A stretch of DNA of 64,000 nucleotides from assembly GCA_965226245.1 (NCBI GenBank), contig CBDDCL010000015.1:124001-188000 (forward strand), written 5' to 3'. Of this stretch, positions 20,980 to 29,391 are shown piece by piece. The stretch's first letter is position 1. Each line of letters opens with the position of its first letter. The DNA is from CBDCYS01 sp965226245. Its GTDB lineage: Bacteria > Acidobacteriota > Terriglobia > Bryobacterales > UBA6623. Below the pieces are notes generated by a model. It saw only the letters and a list, made by a program, of their open reading frames with translations. It searched no databases and was not told the origin of the DNA. Made by a program: the position numbers and the translations under genes.

Positions 20980-21220
20980 AGAGTTGAATCTCCTTCTAGA
21001 AGAACGGGTAAGCCGCTTGGGCTCCTGAAAAAGCGGATTATACCACAGGGCGCGAAAACAGAAAAGGCGGTTTGCGGGCTGGAATCCGGGTCCCGCATGA
21101 GCGCATGGGAGCCGCTCGGCGGCTCGTGACCAGAAACGTTGTTACAGGGCGGTTCGATTGTGATCCCGCGAAGCCCCCTCGCAGCCCCTCGTAGTGGGCG
21201 TCGCTCTGTTTCGGTCCTGA

Positions 21221-21226
21221 TATAAT
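21221..21226 (+). promoter_or_regulatory. candidate -10 box for the SDR gene
   Basis: A perfect TATAAT lies about 60 bases upstream of the SDR start. A good -35 hexamer at standard spacing is not visible, so this is a weak prediction. Confidence 0.35.
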
Positions 21227-21285
21227 CGACTGTCGCATCGCCGGGGCCGCCTTCGAGGACCCCGGTTCTTGAGCATTTCACTGAC

Positions 21286-22041
21286 ATGAAAGTTCCATTT
21301 CGTCTCGACGGCCGGCGCGCTCTGGTCACCGGCGGCGCCAGCGGGATCGGTGAACAAACGGTTCGCGCTCTGAACGGCGCCGGGGCATCGGTCATCGTGG
21401 CGGACCGCAACCTGGAAGGCGCGAAGACGCTAGCCCATGCCCTTGGAGAAGCTGTCTCCGCGGCCCCAATCGACGTAACCGATCCTGCCTCGGTCAAGGA
21501 AGTGTTCGAGGGCCTCGATCGGCTCGACATCCTCGTGAACAACGCCGGCGTTGCCCACGTTGGAAACATCGAAGAGACCGAGCTGGAAGACTGGAGGCGC
21601 GTCTTTGAGGTCAACGTGGACGGCGTTTTTCTTGTCACGAAGCACGCACTTTCGCTGCTATTGGCTTCCGAACACGGATCGATCGTCAACATCAGCTCCG
21701 TCGCCGGGCTGGTCGGCGTCGGGCGGCGTTTCGCTTACTGCGCGTCGAAAGGAGCCGTGGTCGCGCTGACGCGCCAGCTTGCCGGCGATTACGCAAAGCA
21801 GTTGCGCGTGAACTGTATTTGCCCGGGGACCGTGCATACGCCTTTCGTCGAAGGCTATCTCGAGAAATTCCACAAGCACGAAAAAGATAAGGTTCGCGAG
21901 GAAGTTCACGCCCGCCAGCCCATCGGGCGCATGGGCTACCCGGAAGAGATCGCCCACCTCGTGTTGTACCTCTGCTCGGACGAGGCGGAATACGTTCAGG
22001 GGTCCGTCATTGCCATCGATGGCGGCTGGACAGCCCTCTAG
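21286..22041 (+). CDS. short-chain dehydrogenase/reductase
   Basis: The 251-residue classical SDR has the NAD(P)-binding TGGASGIG motif after RALV, DVTD, the LVNNAGVAHVG block, the catalytic Ser in NISSVAGL and the catalytic Tyr-x-x-x-Lys in YCASKGA. VNCICPGTVHTPF and the terminal YVQGSVIAIDGGW are canonical. Acidic residues after strand 2 (VADRN) suggest NAD(H) preference. The substrate is unknown; the family includes sugar and 2-keto-3-deoxy-acid dehydrogenases. It stands alone on the plus strand, next to the ferredoxin in divergent orientation. Confidence 0.93.
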   Translation: MKVPFRLDGRRALVTGGASGIGEQTVRALNGAGASVIVADRNLEGAKTLAHALGEAVSAAPIDVTDPASVKEVFEGLDRLDILVNNAGVAHVGNIEETELEDWRRVFEVNVDGVFLVTKHALSLLLASEHGSIVNISSVAGLVGVGRRFAYCASKGAVVALTRQLAGDYAKQLRVNCICPGTVHTPFVEGYLEKFHKHEKDKVREEVHARQPIGRMGYPEEIAHLVLYLCSDEAEYVQGSVIAIDGGWTAL

Positions 22042-22307
22042 CCCGGCTTACGCCGGCGGTTCCCCGCGAGCAATCTCACAAGGGTCCCGGATCGAGTGAC
22101 TGACTCTCCCGGATACCTGCTCAAAAACGAAATTCCGCCAATCCAGTCACGTTAGATTTAAAAAAATATCTTCTTTTTTTTTAACCACTTAGCTCCGGGA
22201 GTTCAAAAGGGGCCGGGGGTTCGCCCGGTATGTTAAAGACAGCAGGGCAAAATCGGGCCGCGCCAGCCCGTTACTCGTGCGAAGCCCCGCTCAATGGAGG
22301 TACGCCA

Positions 22308-22757
22308 TTGAACTCAAGAATGTTTAAATTGTCGACGAGGACCTTCACCGATGAGTTGAAAACCGAGATTGTGCGAAGAATGCAATCCGGAGTACCGGCC
22401 GAAACTCTCGCTCACCACCTGTGTCTGGTTCCGGCGCTACTGGAAGGCTGGCGAGAAGAGTACGAGTCGGCTAGCCCAAGAACTGTCCGGAGTTCTCAGC
22501 GCCATCAAGCGGAAGGTGGGGATGAAGCCGCGGCAAGCGACTCACTGCGTCTCGAGACGCTGAAGCGCGTCATAGGGCGCCAGGCTCTAGAGATTGATTT
22601 CCTGAAGAGGACCCTGATGCGTGTCAGGGAACTGCCCGCCGGTTATGGCCAGAATTGGCGCAAGCGAGTCTACGCGGCGATTCAGGCTGAAGAGGAACTC
22701 GCCAAACCCCTCATCTTGTCCCCCGAGCGGGCTGAAATCGGTTGGCCGACAGACTGA
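22308..22757 (+). CDS. solo IS3-type OrfA-like HTH transposase protein
   Basis: After a GGAGG at 22296-22300 a TTG start (22308) gives ~149 residues; an ATG four codons later is also possible. The first half is an HTH of transposase_8 type (TFTDELKTEIVRRMQSGVPAETLAHHL), and the second half carries the coiled LETLKRVIGRQALEIDFLKRTL segment typical of IS3 OrfA leucine zippers. No OrfB with a DDE core follows, and no inverted repeats were found. It is either the surviving first half of an IS or a domesticated DNA-binding protein. It marks the left edge of the accessory region. Confidence 0.65.
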   Translation: MNSRMFKLSTRTFTDELKTEIVRRMQSGVPAETLAHHLCLVPALLEGWREEYESASPRTVRSSQRHQAEGGDEAAASDSLRLETLKRVIGRQALEIDFLKRTLMRVRELPAGYGQNWRKRVYAAIQAEEELAKPLILSPERAEIGWPTD

Positions 22758-22808
22758 AACGCGATAACGCGCTATCGGTGGCGATTGCCGCCGTCTGACT
22801 CCTCCTTG

Positions 22809-23244
22809 TCAGTATTCGCTCGTGCGCGAGCTGGCTAACTGACGAACCATCAATGCCGCGTAGCCGGGATCGGCTTCTCGGAGGGTCTGCGTATCTTCAT
22901 CCGGCCAGGCATAATTGATGACCAGGCAGAATTGATGTAATGAAACAGGCCCTCGGTGAGCACAATGCGCCAGGATCCTCAGCCAGCAGGTACTCAAACC
23001 GGGACGTCCCGCGCTCAAGATAGGCCACTTGCAGGTCTCTCTGGGCCTTGGCGATCGCTTCAAACTCTGGCACTTGCTCGACCGCTAATTCCGCCAACCC
23101 AATCTGCCACTCGCGTTGCGCGGCGGCGTACGCGGTCTGGGCCTTCCTGGCGGTCTCAGCAAAGTCGGCGGCGGTCGCCGGAGAGATCACAAGAAAAGCT
23201 AAAACGCCTATGCTGATCCGCGTCTGAACGTTAAGATAGCTCAT
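22809..23244 (-). pseudogene. frameshifted small exported protein
   Basis: The first ~115 codons encode a signal peptide (MSYLNVQTRISIGVLAFLVI, cleavage near TAA-A) and a helical mature part (FAETARKAQTAYAAAQREWQ). Downstream the sensible reading moves to another frame (GLFHYIN) and then to a third (YAWPDEDTQTLREADPGYAA). The second shift coincides with a 17-bp imperfect tandem duplication at 22905-22938; removing one unit joins GLFHYIN to YAWPDED. The first shift lies near 22950-22970. The protein family is not recognised. Confidence 0.6.
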
Positions 23245-23399
23245 CCATCCCAAAACCTTTCACCTCACAACTCCGGTCCGCAATCCGGATCTCCGCGGAC
23301 TCCCTATGGTGAGGATACCTCACGCCTGCTGCCCAGAGTTCGCCAGAGCTGCTTGATTCCGGCCAAATCAGCGCCTCTGACGGGTTTTTTGCGAGACGA

Positions 23400-24165
23400 G
23401 GGGTGTCGCCTTTCGCCTAAAAATTGCGACATCCTCAGTCTGCTCTGGAGCCCGGTGGCTTGAGAACAGCTTACCAGCGGCGCGGATAGGATAGAGGGAC
23501 AGTCCGAAAGCGCCGGGATAAACCGGCGGGGAGTCGGGGATGAAAGAGCCCCACAGTGAAGGAGTAGCGAACCACGCTGACCTCGAGTCATGCGCCGGCG
23601 ATGGCGACGTCGCGGGTGAAGCGTTGACAGAGGCACTGGCGGGCCGCCTATCGAGCCGCGAAATACCTAGATTCGGGTGCCGACCTTGTGGACAGAAGGG
23701 GAAGGCAACATCGAGCGTCGCGCTATCGCAAGCGGCGTGCGAACCCGGCGCGGTCGGAGAACCCGTGCACGTCAGGAAACTCCTTGCGCGAGAACCGGGA
23801 GACCTCGGAGGCGCCTGCCGCGAAGTGGCAGGCCGGTGGGGGAAGGCGCGAGCCGCACGCCCCACGCGTACGCCGCCGAGGAGTCGGACCGGGCCGTAGT
23901 ACCCGCGAAGGGTCCGAACAAGGGCGGGCAACCGTCGGCGGAGGATCTGGAGGGAAGGGCCTGGACCGAGGAGAACGTCGTCGGGTGCGCCACGGACCGC
24001 ACACAGAGGCGGACAGGCCGTGCCCCATGCGCTGGGCGGCGTGCGGAGCGGAAGCTGTTGTCGGGCTTGCGCTGACGCCATTATCCGAGGTAAGAGCCGT
24101 ATGAGTCAACGCTCACGTACGGATCTGTGCGGGGGGTGCCGGGCGACCGGCATCCCTACCGCGAC
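23400..24165 (+). mobile_element. group II intron, copy 1, internally deleted
   Basis: The 3' end is clear. Domain V (about 24093-24126) begins AGAGCCGTATGAG and pairs with CTCACGTACGGATCT, and a GC-rich domain VI follows and ends CCCTACCGCGAC. The same block closes intron copy 2 at 33967-34039, with differences only in loops. Upstream lies ~650 bases of highly structured, GC-rich sequence of the domain I type without an intact gene. A short stretch (EDLEGRAWTEENVVG, then RTQRRTG) resembles the N-terminus of intron-encoded maturases before the frame jumps to the 3' part, so the reverse transcriptase has been deleted. The 5' boundary is approximate. Confidence 0.75.
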
Positions 24166-24180
24166 CCATCAGCCCCCCAA

Positions 24181-24211
24181 GTGTTAACACGCCCTAGCTA
24201 GCTATAGCTAG
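24181..24211. repeat. two perfect palindromes downstream of the helicase module
   Basis: GTGTTAACAC (24181-24190) and CTAGCTATAGCTAG (24198-24211) are perfect palindromes close together; the second contains the stop codon of the cysteine-rich protein gene. They separate this module from the intron. They could act as a terminator, or as a protein-binding or recombination site. Confidence 0.5.
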
Positions 24212-24447
24212 AGTTCTTCCAGTTTTTCGACGTCCCGCTTGGTCTGTTCAAGCACGTCCTTGAAACACTCAGCACAGAAGCGGCGAGTTGATGAGTGAGG
24301 CTTCAGGGGCCAAGGAACGTCGTAGCAGTCCTCATCCTTGACGATGCAGCGACGGCAACGACTGCACGGCGTCTCCCGCCCGCATGTCTCCTTGCGAGGC
24401 CGCCCAAGGGACGAGCCGATCAGTGACGGTATCTTACCCTTGGGCAT
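24208..24447 (-). CDS. small cysteine-rich (zinc-ribbon-like) protein
   Basis: From the ATG at 24447 (MPKGKIPSLIG) the protein has 79 residues. A basic, proline-containing N-terminus precedes cysteines spaced TCGRETPCSRCRRC, then EDC, and a later RFCAEC, enough ligands for one or two zinc sites. An acidic helical tail ends in DVEKLEEL. The start overlaps the last 14 bases of the helicase gene in another frame, so it is translationally coupled and very likely a partner of the helicase. There is no HNH or known nuclease motif. The family is not recognised. Confidence 0.75.
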   Translation of the reverse strand: MPKGKIPSLIGSSLGRPRKETCGRETPCSRCRRCIVKDEDCYDVPWPLKPHSSTRRFCAECFKDVLEQTKRDVEKLEEL

Positions 24448-26464
24448 TCTGAACCTTCTTGATTTCACGCACGAGGCCATTCAATATGTCGGGCAACAAT
24501 TCCATGGCCGTCGCGAACTCTTCCGAAGACCATTGCGGGCGTTTCCTTCCGCCGCCCACTCTCTTGGCGATACCCTCGTTCACCATTTGCAGAGCCGCGA
24601 TGAAGTTATTCTGTGCGCCAATCTCAGGCTTTAACTTGCGGGGAAGCTCAACACCCTCGCGTTGTAGGTTGGTGCGGTTGAGAAGGAGTTTGGCGGTACG
24701 TTGCGCCTCCTCGTTGAGACGCCTCTTGGCCTCTTGCCACTGTTTCGCGGGGACCACGCTGAAAGGCTGTGCTGCGGGGGCCACGGCCGGTCCAGGAGTT
24801 TGCTCGCGGCTCTGCTGCAGAATCTGCTGAGCAAGCGTGGAATCTAAACCCAAGGCCTCGAGCTTTTTCTCGAGGTCCTGCTGGATGTCCGTGTCCTCTG
24901 CGGTTGAGAAGTCCTCCTCGAAGAGGGTATCTACGATCTCGCTCTGGACCACCATGTCTTCATGGAGCTTCATCCGCGCCCCACCTTCGGCGACTTCTCG
25001 CGGCGGATCAGGTTCCTCACCCCCCGTTACCTTTTCCCAAAACCGTTGATCGTCGTTCTCGAACTGTTTGAACTGCTTCAACTGCTCGTCCAGGTTAAGG
25101 CCGACGTGGGTCACAATGTGCCCATAGTTATCCGGATGTGTGGGGTCGTTTTGAACCACGACGCGAAGTATGCGTCCGACAAACTGGATGTACGGTGCCA
25201 GCGAACGAAACGGTCGGAAAATCGCTGCAACGCTTAGCTTGGGATGGTCGAATCCCTCTCCCAGCATCTGGACCTGGACGATGCAGTCGAGGACGCCGTT
25301 GTAGAGGTCCCGCATAACAGCCTCGTTCTCTTTCTCATCCGCCCCCTTCTCCGAATTGCTGTGGACGATGGCCGCCTCATATCCGCGCTCCTTGTAGAGC
25401 GAGCGGATTTGCCGCGCATGGGCGATTGAGCACGCGACGGCGATTATCTGATGCCTGGTACCGGTCTGCCTGAGCTGTTCCAGCTTCTCGAGGCTGTTGT
25501 CGACGATCGAAATGTTGCAAGGAGGGGATAAAGCCACGCCACGGCTGAACCACTCCTTTTCCTTCATCTTGAGGACCTCCTCGAGGGTGTACGTGCGCTC
25601 CTCTCCCTTGAGCGTGAACGTGAGCTGTGTGGGAGCGACGTAGCTGGACTTCAATTTTTTGATGTAGCCCTTGATACTCGCGCTCTTGAACGGGTAGCGA
25701 AAGATCAGTTCGCCTTCCAATTCCTGTCGATCACTTCGGAATGGTGTGGCTGTCAGGTTTGCGACCTTCGCGTTCGGGAACCTGCCGACCACCCTCTTCC
25801 AACTTGCCGCGGGACCGTGATGAGCCTCATCAACGATGATCAGGTCGAAGAAGTCCTCAGGGAAGCGTGTCAGCCACTTGTCAGCGTTCATCCCGAACTG
25901 CTGGATGTTGGTGATGACGACGTGTGACTTCTCGCAGACAGAGAGGTTGCCGGTGTCGAGCGTGCAGACGTATGGGCCTCTCTTCATGTGCTTCTCTTCA
26001 AGTACTGCTCTCTGACGCCAGAAACACTTCTGTTTGTTGGTGATGTCGAAAGCCTTGTATAGTTCGTCCTTGATGGTCAGGTTCGGAGCGACCACCAGGA
26101 CGCGACCTTCAGCAATTCCGAACGGAAGGATGGCCGCGACTCCGGACTTGCCACAGCCCACCGGAAGCTGGATCAACGCCTTCTGTCCGCCGCCCTGGAA
26201 GAACGCTGCGGCCTGGATGTAGGCGTCACGCTGTGGATCGCGAAGGTTGGTGTTGGTCTCGATGCTGGCTGGTGTGTCCTGAAAGAAGTCTTGGAGACTC
26301 CTGCTGCTCCGAACCCACTCGGCAAGCTCTTCGTGGTCGTACATCCACTTTTTGCCAACCCGAGTCGCCGGAATTCTCCCCTCACGCGTGATCTCGTAGA
26401 GTTTCGTCTTACCCATCCCAAGATACTCGGCGGCCTCGTCTGTCCCGATCCATGTGTTTCTCAT
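24434..26464 (-). CDS. excisionase-type HTH fused to SF2 DEAH helicase
   Basis: The ATG at 26464 gives 676 residues. Residues 5-55 (WIGTDEAAEYLGMGKTKLYEI...GKKWMYDHEELAEWV) are an excisionase/MerR-like HTH_17 DNA-binding domain. A ResIII-type helicase follows: Walker A PVGCGKSG at 101-108, DEAH at 212-215, TATP at 238-241 and motif VI QFVGRILR at 427-434. The last ~200 residues are helical and charged, with no nuclease or methylase motif. The fusion suggests a helicase directed to specific DNA sites, as in restriction-like or phage-defence systems or mobile-element control. It is followed by the overlapping cysteine-rich gene. No close named family is recognised. A palindrome covers the start codon, hinting at self-repression through the HTH. 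Confidence 0.88.
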   Translation of the reverse strand: MRNTWIGTDEAAEYLGMGKTKLYEITREGRIPATRVGKKWMYDHEELAEWVRSSRSLQDFFQDTPASIETNTNLRDPQRDAYIQAAAFFQGGGQKALIQLPVGCGKSGVAAILPFGIAEGRVLVVAPNLTIKDELYKAFDITNKQKCFWRQRAVLEEKHMKRGPYVCTLDTGNLSVCEKSHVVITNIQQFGMNADKWLTRFPEDFFDLIIVDEAHHGPAASWKRVVGRFPNAKVANLTATPFRSDRQELEGELIFRYPFKSASIKGYIKKLKSSYVAPTQLTFTLKGEERTYTLEEVLKMKEKEWFSRGVALSPPCNISIVDNSLEKLEQLRQTGTRHQIIAVACSIAHARQIRSLYKERGYEAAIVHSNSEKGADEKENEAVMRDLYNGVLDCIVQVQMLGEGFDHPKLSVAAIFRPFRSLAPYIQFVGRILRVVVQNDPTHPDNYGHIVTHVGLNLDEQLKQFKQFENDDQRFWEKVTGGEEPDPPREVAEGGARMKLHEDMVVQSEIVDTLFEEDFSTAEDTDIQQDLEKKLEALGLDSTLAQQILQQSREQTPGPAVAPAAQPFSVVPAKQWQEAKRRLNEEAQRTAKLLLNRTNLQREGVELPRKLKPEIGAQNNFIAALQMVNEGIAKRVGGGRKRPQWSSEEFATAMELLPDILNGLVREIKKVQNAQG

Positions 26465-26474
26465 AGTACTATGA
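26461..26474. promoter_or_regulatory. perfect 14-bp palindrome over the helicase start codon
   Basis: TCATAGTACTATGA is a perfect palindrome that contains the ATG of the helicase gene. No Shine-Dalgarno sequence precedes the start. The position is suited to an operator, possibly for the protein's own HTH; that link is inference. Confidence 0.5.
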
Positions 26475-26850
26475 TAGCAGATGATACCAAATGACAACGT
26501 TTGAGTGGGATTTATGCTGAGGTTCGGTTGGTGTTGCCGTTTCCCGTTATCCCATCCACATGAGCTTTGGCGAGGCCGTGGAGACCGCGTTGCGAACCCT
26601 TATCGAAAGGGAGCGTTTGTTGGGCCGTCTTGGCCTGACGGCCATGCCGGGCGAACGCGGCAACAAATGAATGGGGCAAAACGGGACCCTTTTGGTACAT
26701 CCGGCGAAGCGTCCTCCTTTTCTTTAGTTCTTGGCCGACGGCCCTTGCGCCAGCCGATGGCCTCCCGATGCCGCGGGCCGGGATCAAACCATGGCCTGCG
26801 CGCATGGTTGCGCTCTTCGGCTCACAAAGTGAAAAGAGAGGGCCGGGGTC
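26475..26850. other. gap between SLOG-like gene and helicase, no recognised gene
   Basis: These ~375 bases hold no convincing gene. A plus-strand frame at 26560 begins MSFGEAVETAL, like the start of DUF805 membrane proteins, but stops after 36 codons with no hydrophobic segment. The helicase promoter should lie here. Confidence 0.5.
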
Positions 26851-27402
26851 TTACGATCGGGAAAGCGACAGCGGCAAATGCGGCTGCGTGAGTGGTGTTT
26901 TCAGGCCGAGCTTACGCGATGCGGTGTCGAGGTCGCGCGGCTGGCAACGGGCTAAGAGCGCTTGCAAATCCTGCTCGTTCGCCAGTACATGAAAATCCTT
27001 GGTTGGCGCGAAGTACACCAGCGTGCGCTTACCGGCCCCAACAAGGTTGAGCATATTTTGCAGCGTACCTTTGCTCTTGGCGTCCCACAGCATCACGCCG
27101 CATTGCGCTTCTTGGAACATCACAGAATCTTTCGCTGCGTAGTAGCTGGAATCCTTCTTTTTGCTCGGCGGCTCTATGCTGCGCGTCGGCCATGCGCCGA
27201 TGTTGTTGCGGCAATCTTCCATGCAATACACGGTCACGTTGCGATAGGCGCGCTCTGCGAGATACGTTTGCACGGCCTTATCCGCGCCGTTCGCGTCACC
27301 AATGAGAATCGCGTTGCCGCGCTTCATGAAGTCGTCCAGCCGTGCGCGAATGGCCGCGTTCAGCTTGGAAATCCTGATTGATCCGCCAATGAAAACAGTC
27401 AT
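26851..27402 (-). CDS. SLOG-superfamily-like nucleotide-binding protein
   Basis: The 183-residue protein starts MTVFIGGSIRISKLNAAI and contains GNAILIGDANGADKAVQTYL, a glycine-rich G-x-A-x-G-A-D-x-A-V pattern typical of the SLOG/YspA (cpYpsA-related, DUF2493-like) Rossmann fold. These proteins bind, and some are proposed to process or sense, nucleotides and nucleotide-derived signals. Later blocks (YYAAKDSVMFQEAQCGVMLWD, GTLQNMLNLVGAGKRTLVYF) complete the fold. The gene starts seven bases after the stop of the phosphoribosyltransferase, a tight operon. The pairing suggests that the two handle one nucleotide-like metabolite. The substrate is unknown. Confidence 0.75.
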   Translation of the reverse strand: MTVFIGGSIRISKLNAAIRARLDDFMKRGNAILIGDANGADKAVQTYLAERAYRNVTVYCMEDCRNNIGAWPTRSIEPPSKKKDSSYYAAKDSVMFQEAQCGVMLWDAKSKGTLQNMLNLVGAGKRTLVYFAPTKDFHVLANEQDLQALLARCQPRDLDTASRKLGLKTPLTQPHLPLSLSRS

Positions 27403-27409
27403 TAGGTGC

Positions 27410-28015
27410 CTATTTCGTCGTCAGCGTCAGAAGGTAAACCGCCTTCGCGCGGCCTTGGTTTTTCAGGACTTCCACAATATGCCCGACCGTCGCGCCTGAG
27501 CCATGAAGATCATCGAACAGCAACAAATTCTTGCCTGCCGTCAGTTCCGGAGCCACGGTGAAAGCGTCCTTTAGCGCCTCCGCTCTTTTAGCGTAATCGG
27601 TTATGTCCTTCAATTGCGGCGTCTGCTTCACCTTCGTTAAGCAGCCCGTGCAAAGCGGCACGCCAAGCCGCGCGGCCAACGCTTCGGCCACAACCATGAC
27701 CGGCTGAAGCGTTCGGACGTTGGAAGGGGGAACCGGCACAATCGCGTCAATCGCCAGTCGCCAAGTGTTCTGCACAAAGTGCGCGGCGGTGTCGGTCAAC
27801 TGCTCGGCAATCTCCTGCTTTTGCGCTGCCGTTTGGGTGCGGCCATATTTCAACTCGTAAAGCAGTTGCCCGACCGGGGGTCGCTCCGTGTCGAACATCA
27901 TATGTCCGAATTGGTTATGCCCGATGGGGGTGCTGCTGAGCGTGTGCCAGTCGAGCGCGAAGCCGGAAGCCCACGGCCCGCGCAATGTTCGCGGATTGGT
28001 TTCGACAATGGCCAA
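27410..28015 (-). CDS. ComF-like phosphoribosyltransferase
   Basis: Residues ~165-185 read LLLFDDLHGSGATVGHI, the PRPP-binding motif of type I phosphoribosyltransferases. AIDAIVPVPPSNVRTLQPVMVVAEALA and the C-x-x-C in VPLCTGC are ComF-like. The TTG at 28015 gives 201 residues, but the same frame stays open and protein-like to about 28122 (IEQWGERD, HWDEKIKC) without an ATG, GTG or TTG. The native start may therefore be lost, non-canonical, or the gene truncated at its 5' end. It is probably cytosolic, transferring a base to PRPP or releasing one. It forms a tight operon with the SLOG-like gene. Confidence 0.78.
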   Translation of the reverse strand: MAIVETNPRTLRGPWASGFALDWHTLSSTPIGHNQFGHMMFDTERPPVGQLLYELKYGRTQTAAQKQEIAEQLTDTAAHFVQNTWRLAIDAIVPVPPSNVRTLQPVMVVAEALAARLGVPLCTGCLTKVKQTPQLKDITDYAKRAEALKDAFTVAPELTAGKNLLLFDDLHGSGATVGHIVEVLKNQGRAKAVYLLTLTTK

Positions 28016-28260
28016 GCATTTGATTTTCTCATCCCAATGGCGGCTTGGGCAAGAGGGGTCCCTTTCGCCCCATTGTTCGATTGCCAGAAGCGGCTTGATA
28101 TCTCTCTTGGAATCAGTTCTTCAGTATGTATGTGACAGCGTCTAGTGTTCGCTGAAACTGCCCGTCGTTTGGGGAGTGACCCCTATCTCAGAACGTTGCG
28201 ACGGGGTTCAGACGACCGGGTTCTAGGGGCATGGGGGGGAGATCGGGGACGGGAAGATCG

Positions 28261-29033
28261 GGGACAGCTCCCGAACCTCGGCTCATCGGGAAAGCGGGGA
28301 CGCTACGACTTTTCGATGGACGCATGGCAAAGCCAACCGAGCAGCGAAAGGGAAACACGACCAAAGCGAACCCAACTCCTCAGCAATCCGCTGCCCCAAA
28401 CCTTCTTCAACGCCTTCAGCAGCGCCGGCCGGCTACCCTGGGAGCGTGCCGCGCCAGCATTCGCGTCCGAAATGATACTGACCGGCTCTCACCCGGTCCA
28501 GCCTTATTGATGTTCGCGAAATACAGTGTAGGGGCGCAGCGTGCTGCGCCCGCTCCGACAAGGCATTCGCTGTGTCCGAAAACAACACTATATTTTGCGG
28601 GTATCAATAACTTCCTCTGGAGATTGGGGAGATTGGGGAGATTGGGGACAGCTCCCGAACCTCCGAACCTCGGCTCATCGGGAAAGCGGGGGAAAGCGGG
28701 GACGCTACGACTTTTCGATGGACGCATGTCAAAGCCAACCGAGCAGCGAAAGGGAACCACGACCAAAACAAACCCAACTCCCCAGCAATCCGCTGCCCCA
28801 AACCTCTTCAACGCCTTCAGCAGCGCCGGCCGGTTACCCTGGGAGCGTGCCGCGCCAGCATTCGCGTCCGAAATGATACCGGCCGACTCTCACCCGGTCC
28901 AGCCTTATTGATGTTCGCGAAATACAGTGTAGGGGCGCAGCGTGCTGCGCCCGCTCCGACAAGGCATTCGCTGTGTCCGAAAACAACACTATATTTTGCG
29001 GGTATCAATGGGTATCAATAACTTCCTCTGGAT
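28261..29033. repeat. tandem ~0.38-kb duplication with hairpins
   Basis: A unit at 28261-28620 recurs at 28645-29033. Each unit contains a hairpin-forming GGGGCGCAGCGTGCTGCGCCC block (near 28531 and 28931) and a shared frame ending ...FASEMI-x3-SHPVQPY before a stop. The second unit carries extra micro-duplications: of CCGAACCT, of GGGAAAGCGG and of GGGTATCAAT. Between the units GATTGGGGAG is repeated in tandem. No gene family is recognised in either unit. Confidence 0.85.
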
Positions 29034-29391
29034 GCTCAACGCTCGCACGCCAAGCGGCGACGAACCGCTGACCAGCGAACTCCCCACCCAACGCCGATCC
29101 GCCTACCGGTGAGCCCCTTTGCCCCCAAAACACCGCCCCCCCCCAGAACCGCAAATCACCCCAACTCAGTCACGGATAATTTGTAAATGTAATCCCTGTG
29201 TTTTCAATAGGTTTACCCACCGCCCGCAAGGAATCCCAAGATCGGCTTGTTATCCTAAAAGCGACAAAACCAACAATGACTCAGTTGCAACAGAAAGGAA
29301 AGGACAACCATTCCACGACCCCGGCGGGACCCAAAAGCCAGAAAGCCTCTCACAGACTCTCAAATACTCTCATTAAAAAAAGTCAACCCTT
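29034..29391. other. intergenic, no recognised gene
   Basis: A stretch less GC-rich than its neighbours between the tandem repeat and the HTH pseudogene. Short frames show no family resemblance. It is the upstream region of the HTH gene. Confidence 0.5.

Noticed and set aside
23368..24109. Long Arg/Pro-rich open frames on both strands
   Set aside because: They are shadows of the GC-rich structured group II intron RNA, not proteins.
26560..26670. Plus-strand MSFGEAVETAL start resembling DUF805
   Set aside because: The frame ends after 36 codons without any membrane segment; a remnant at best.
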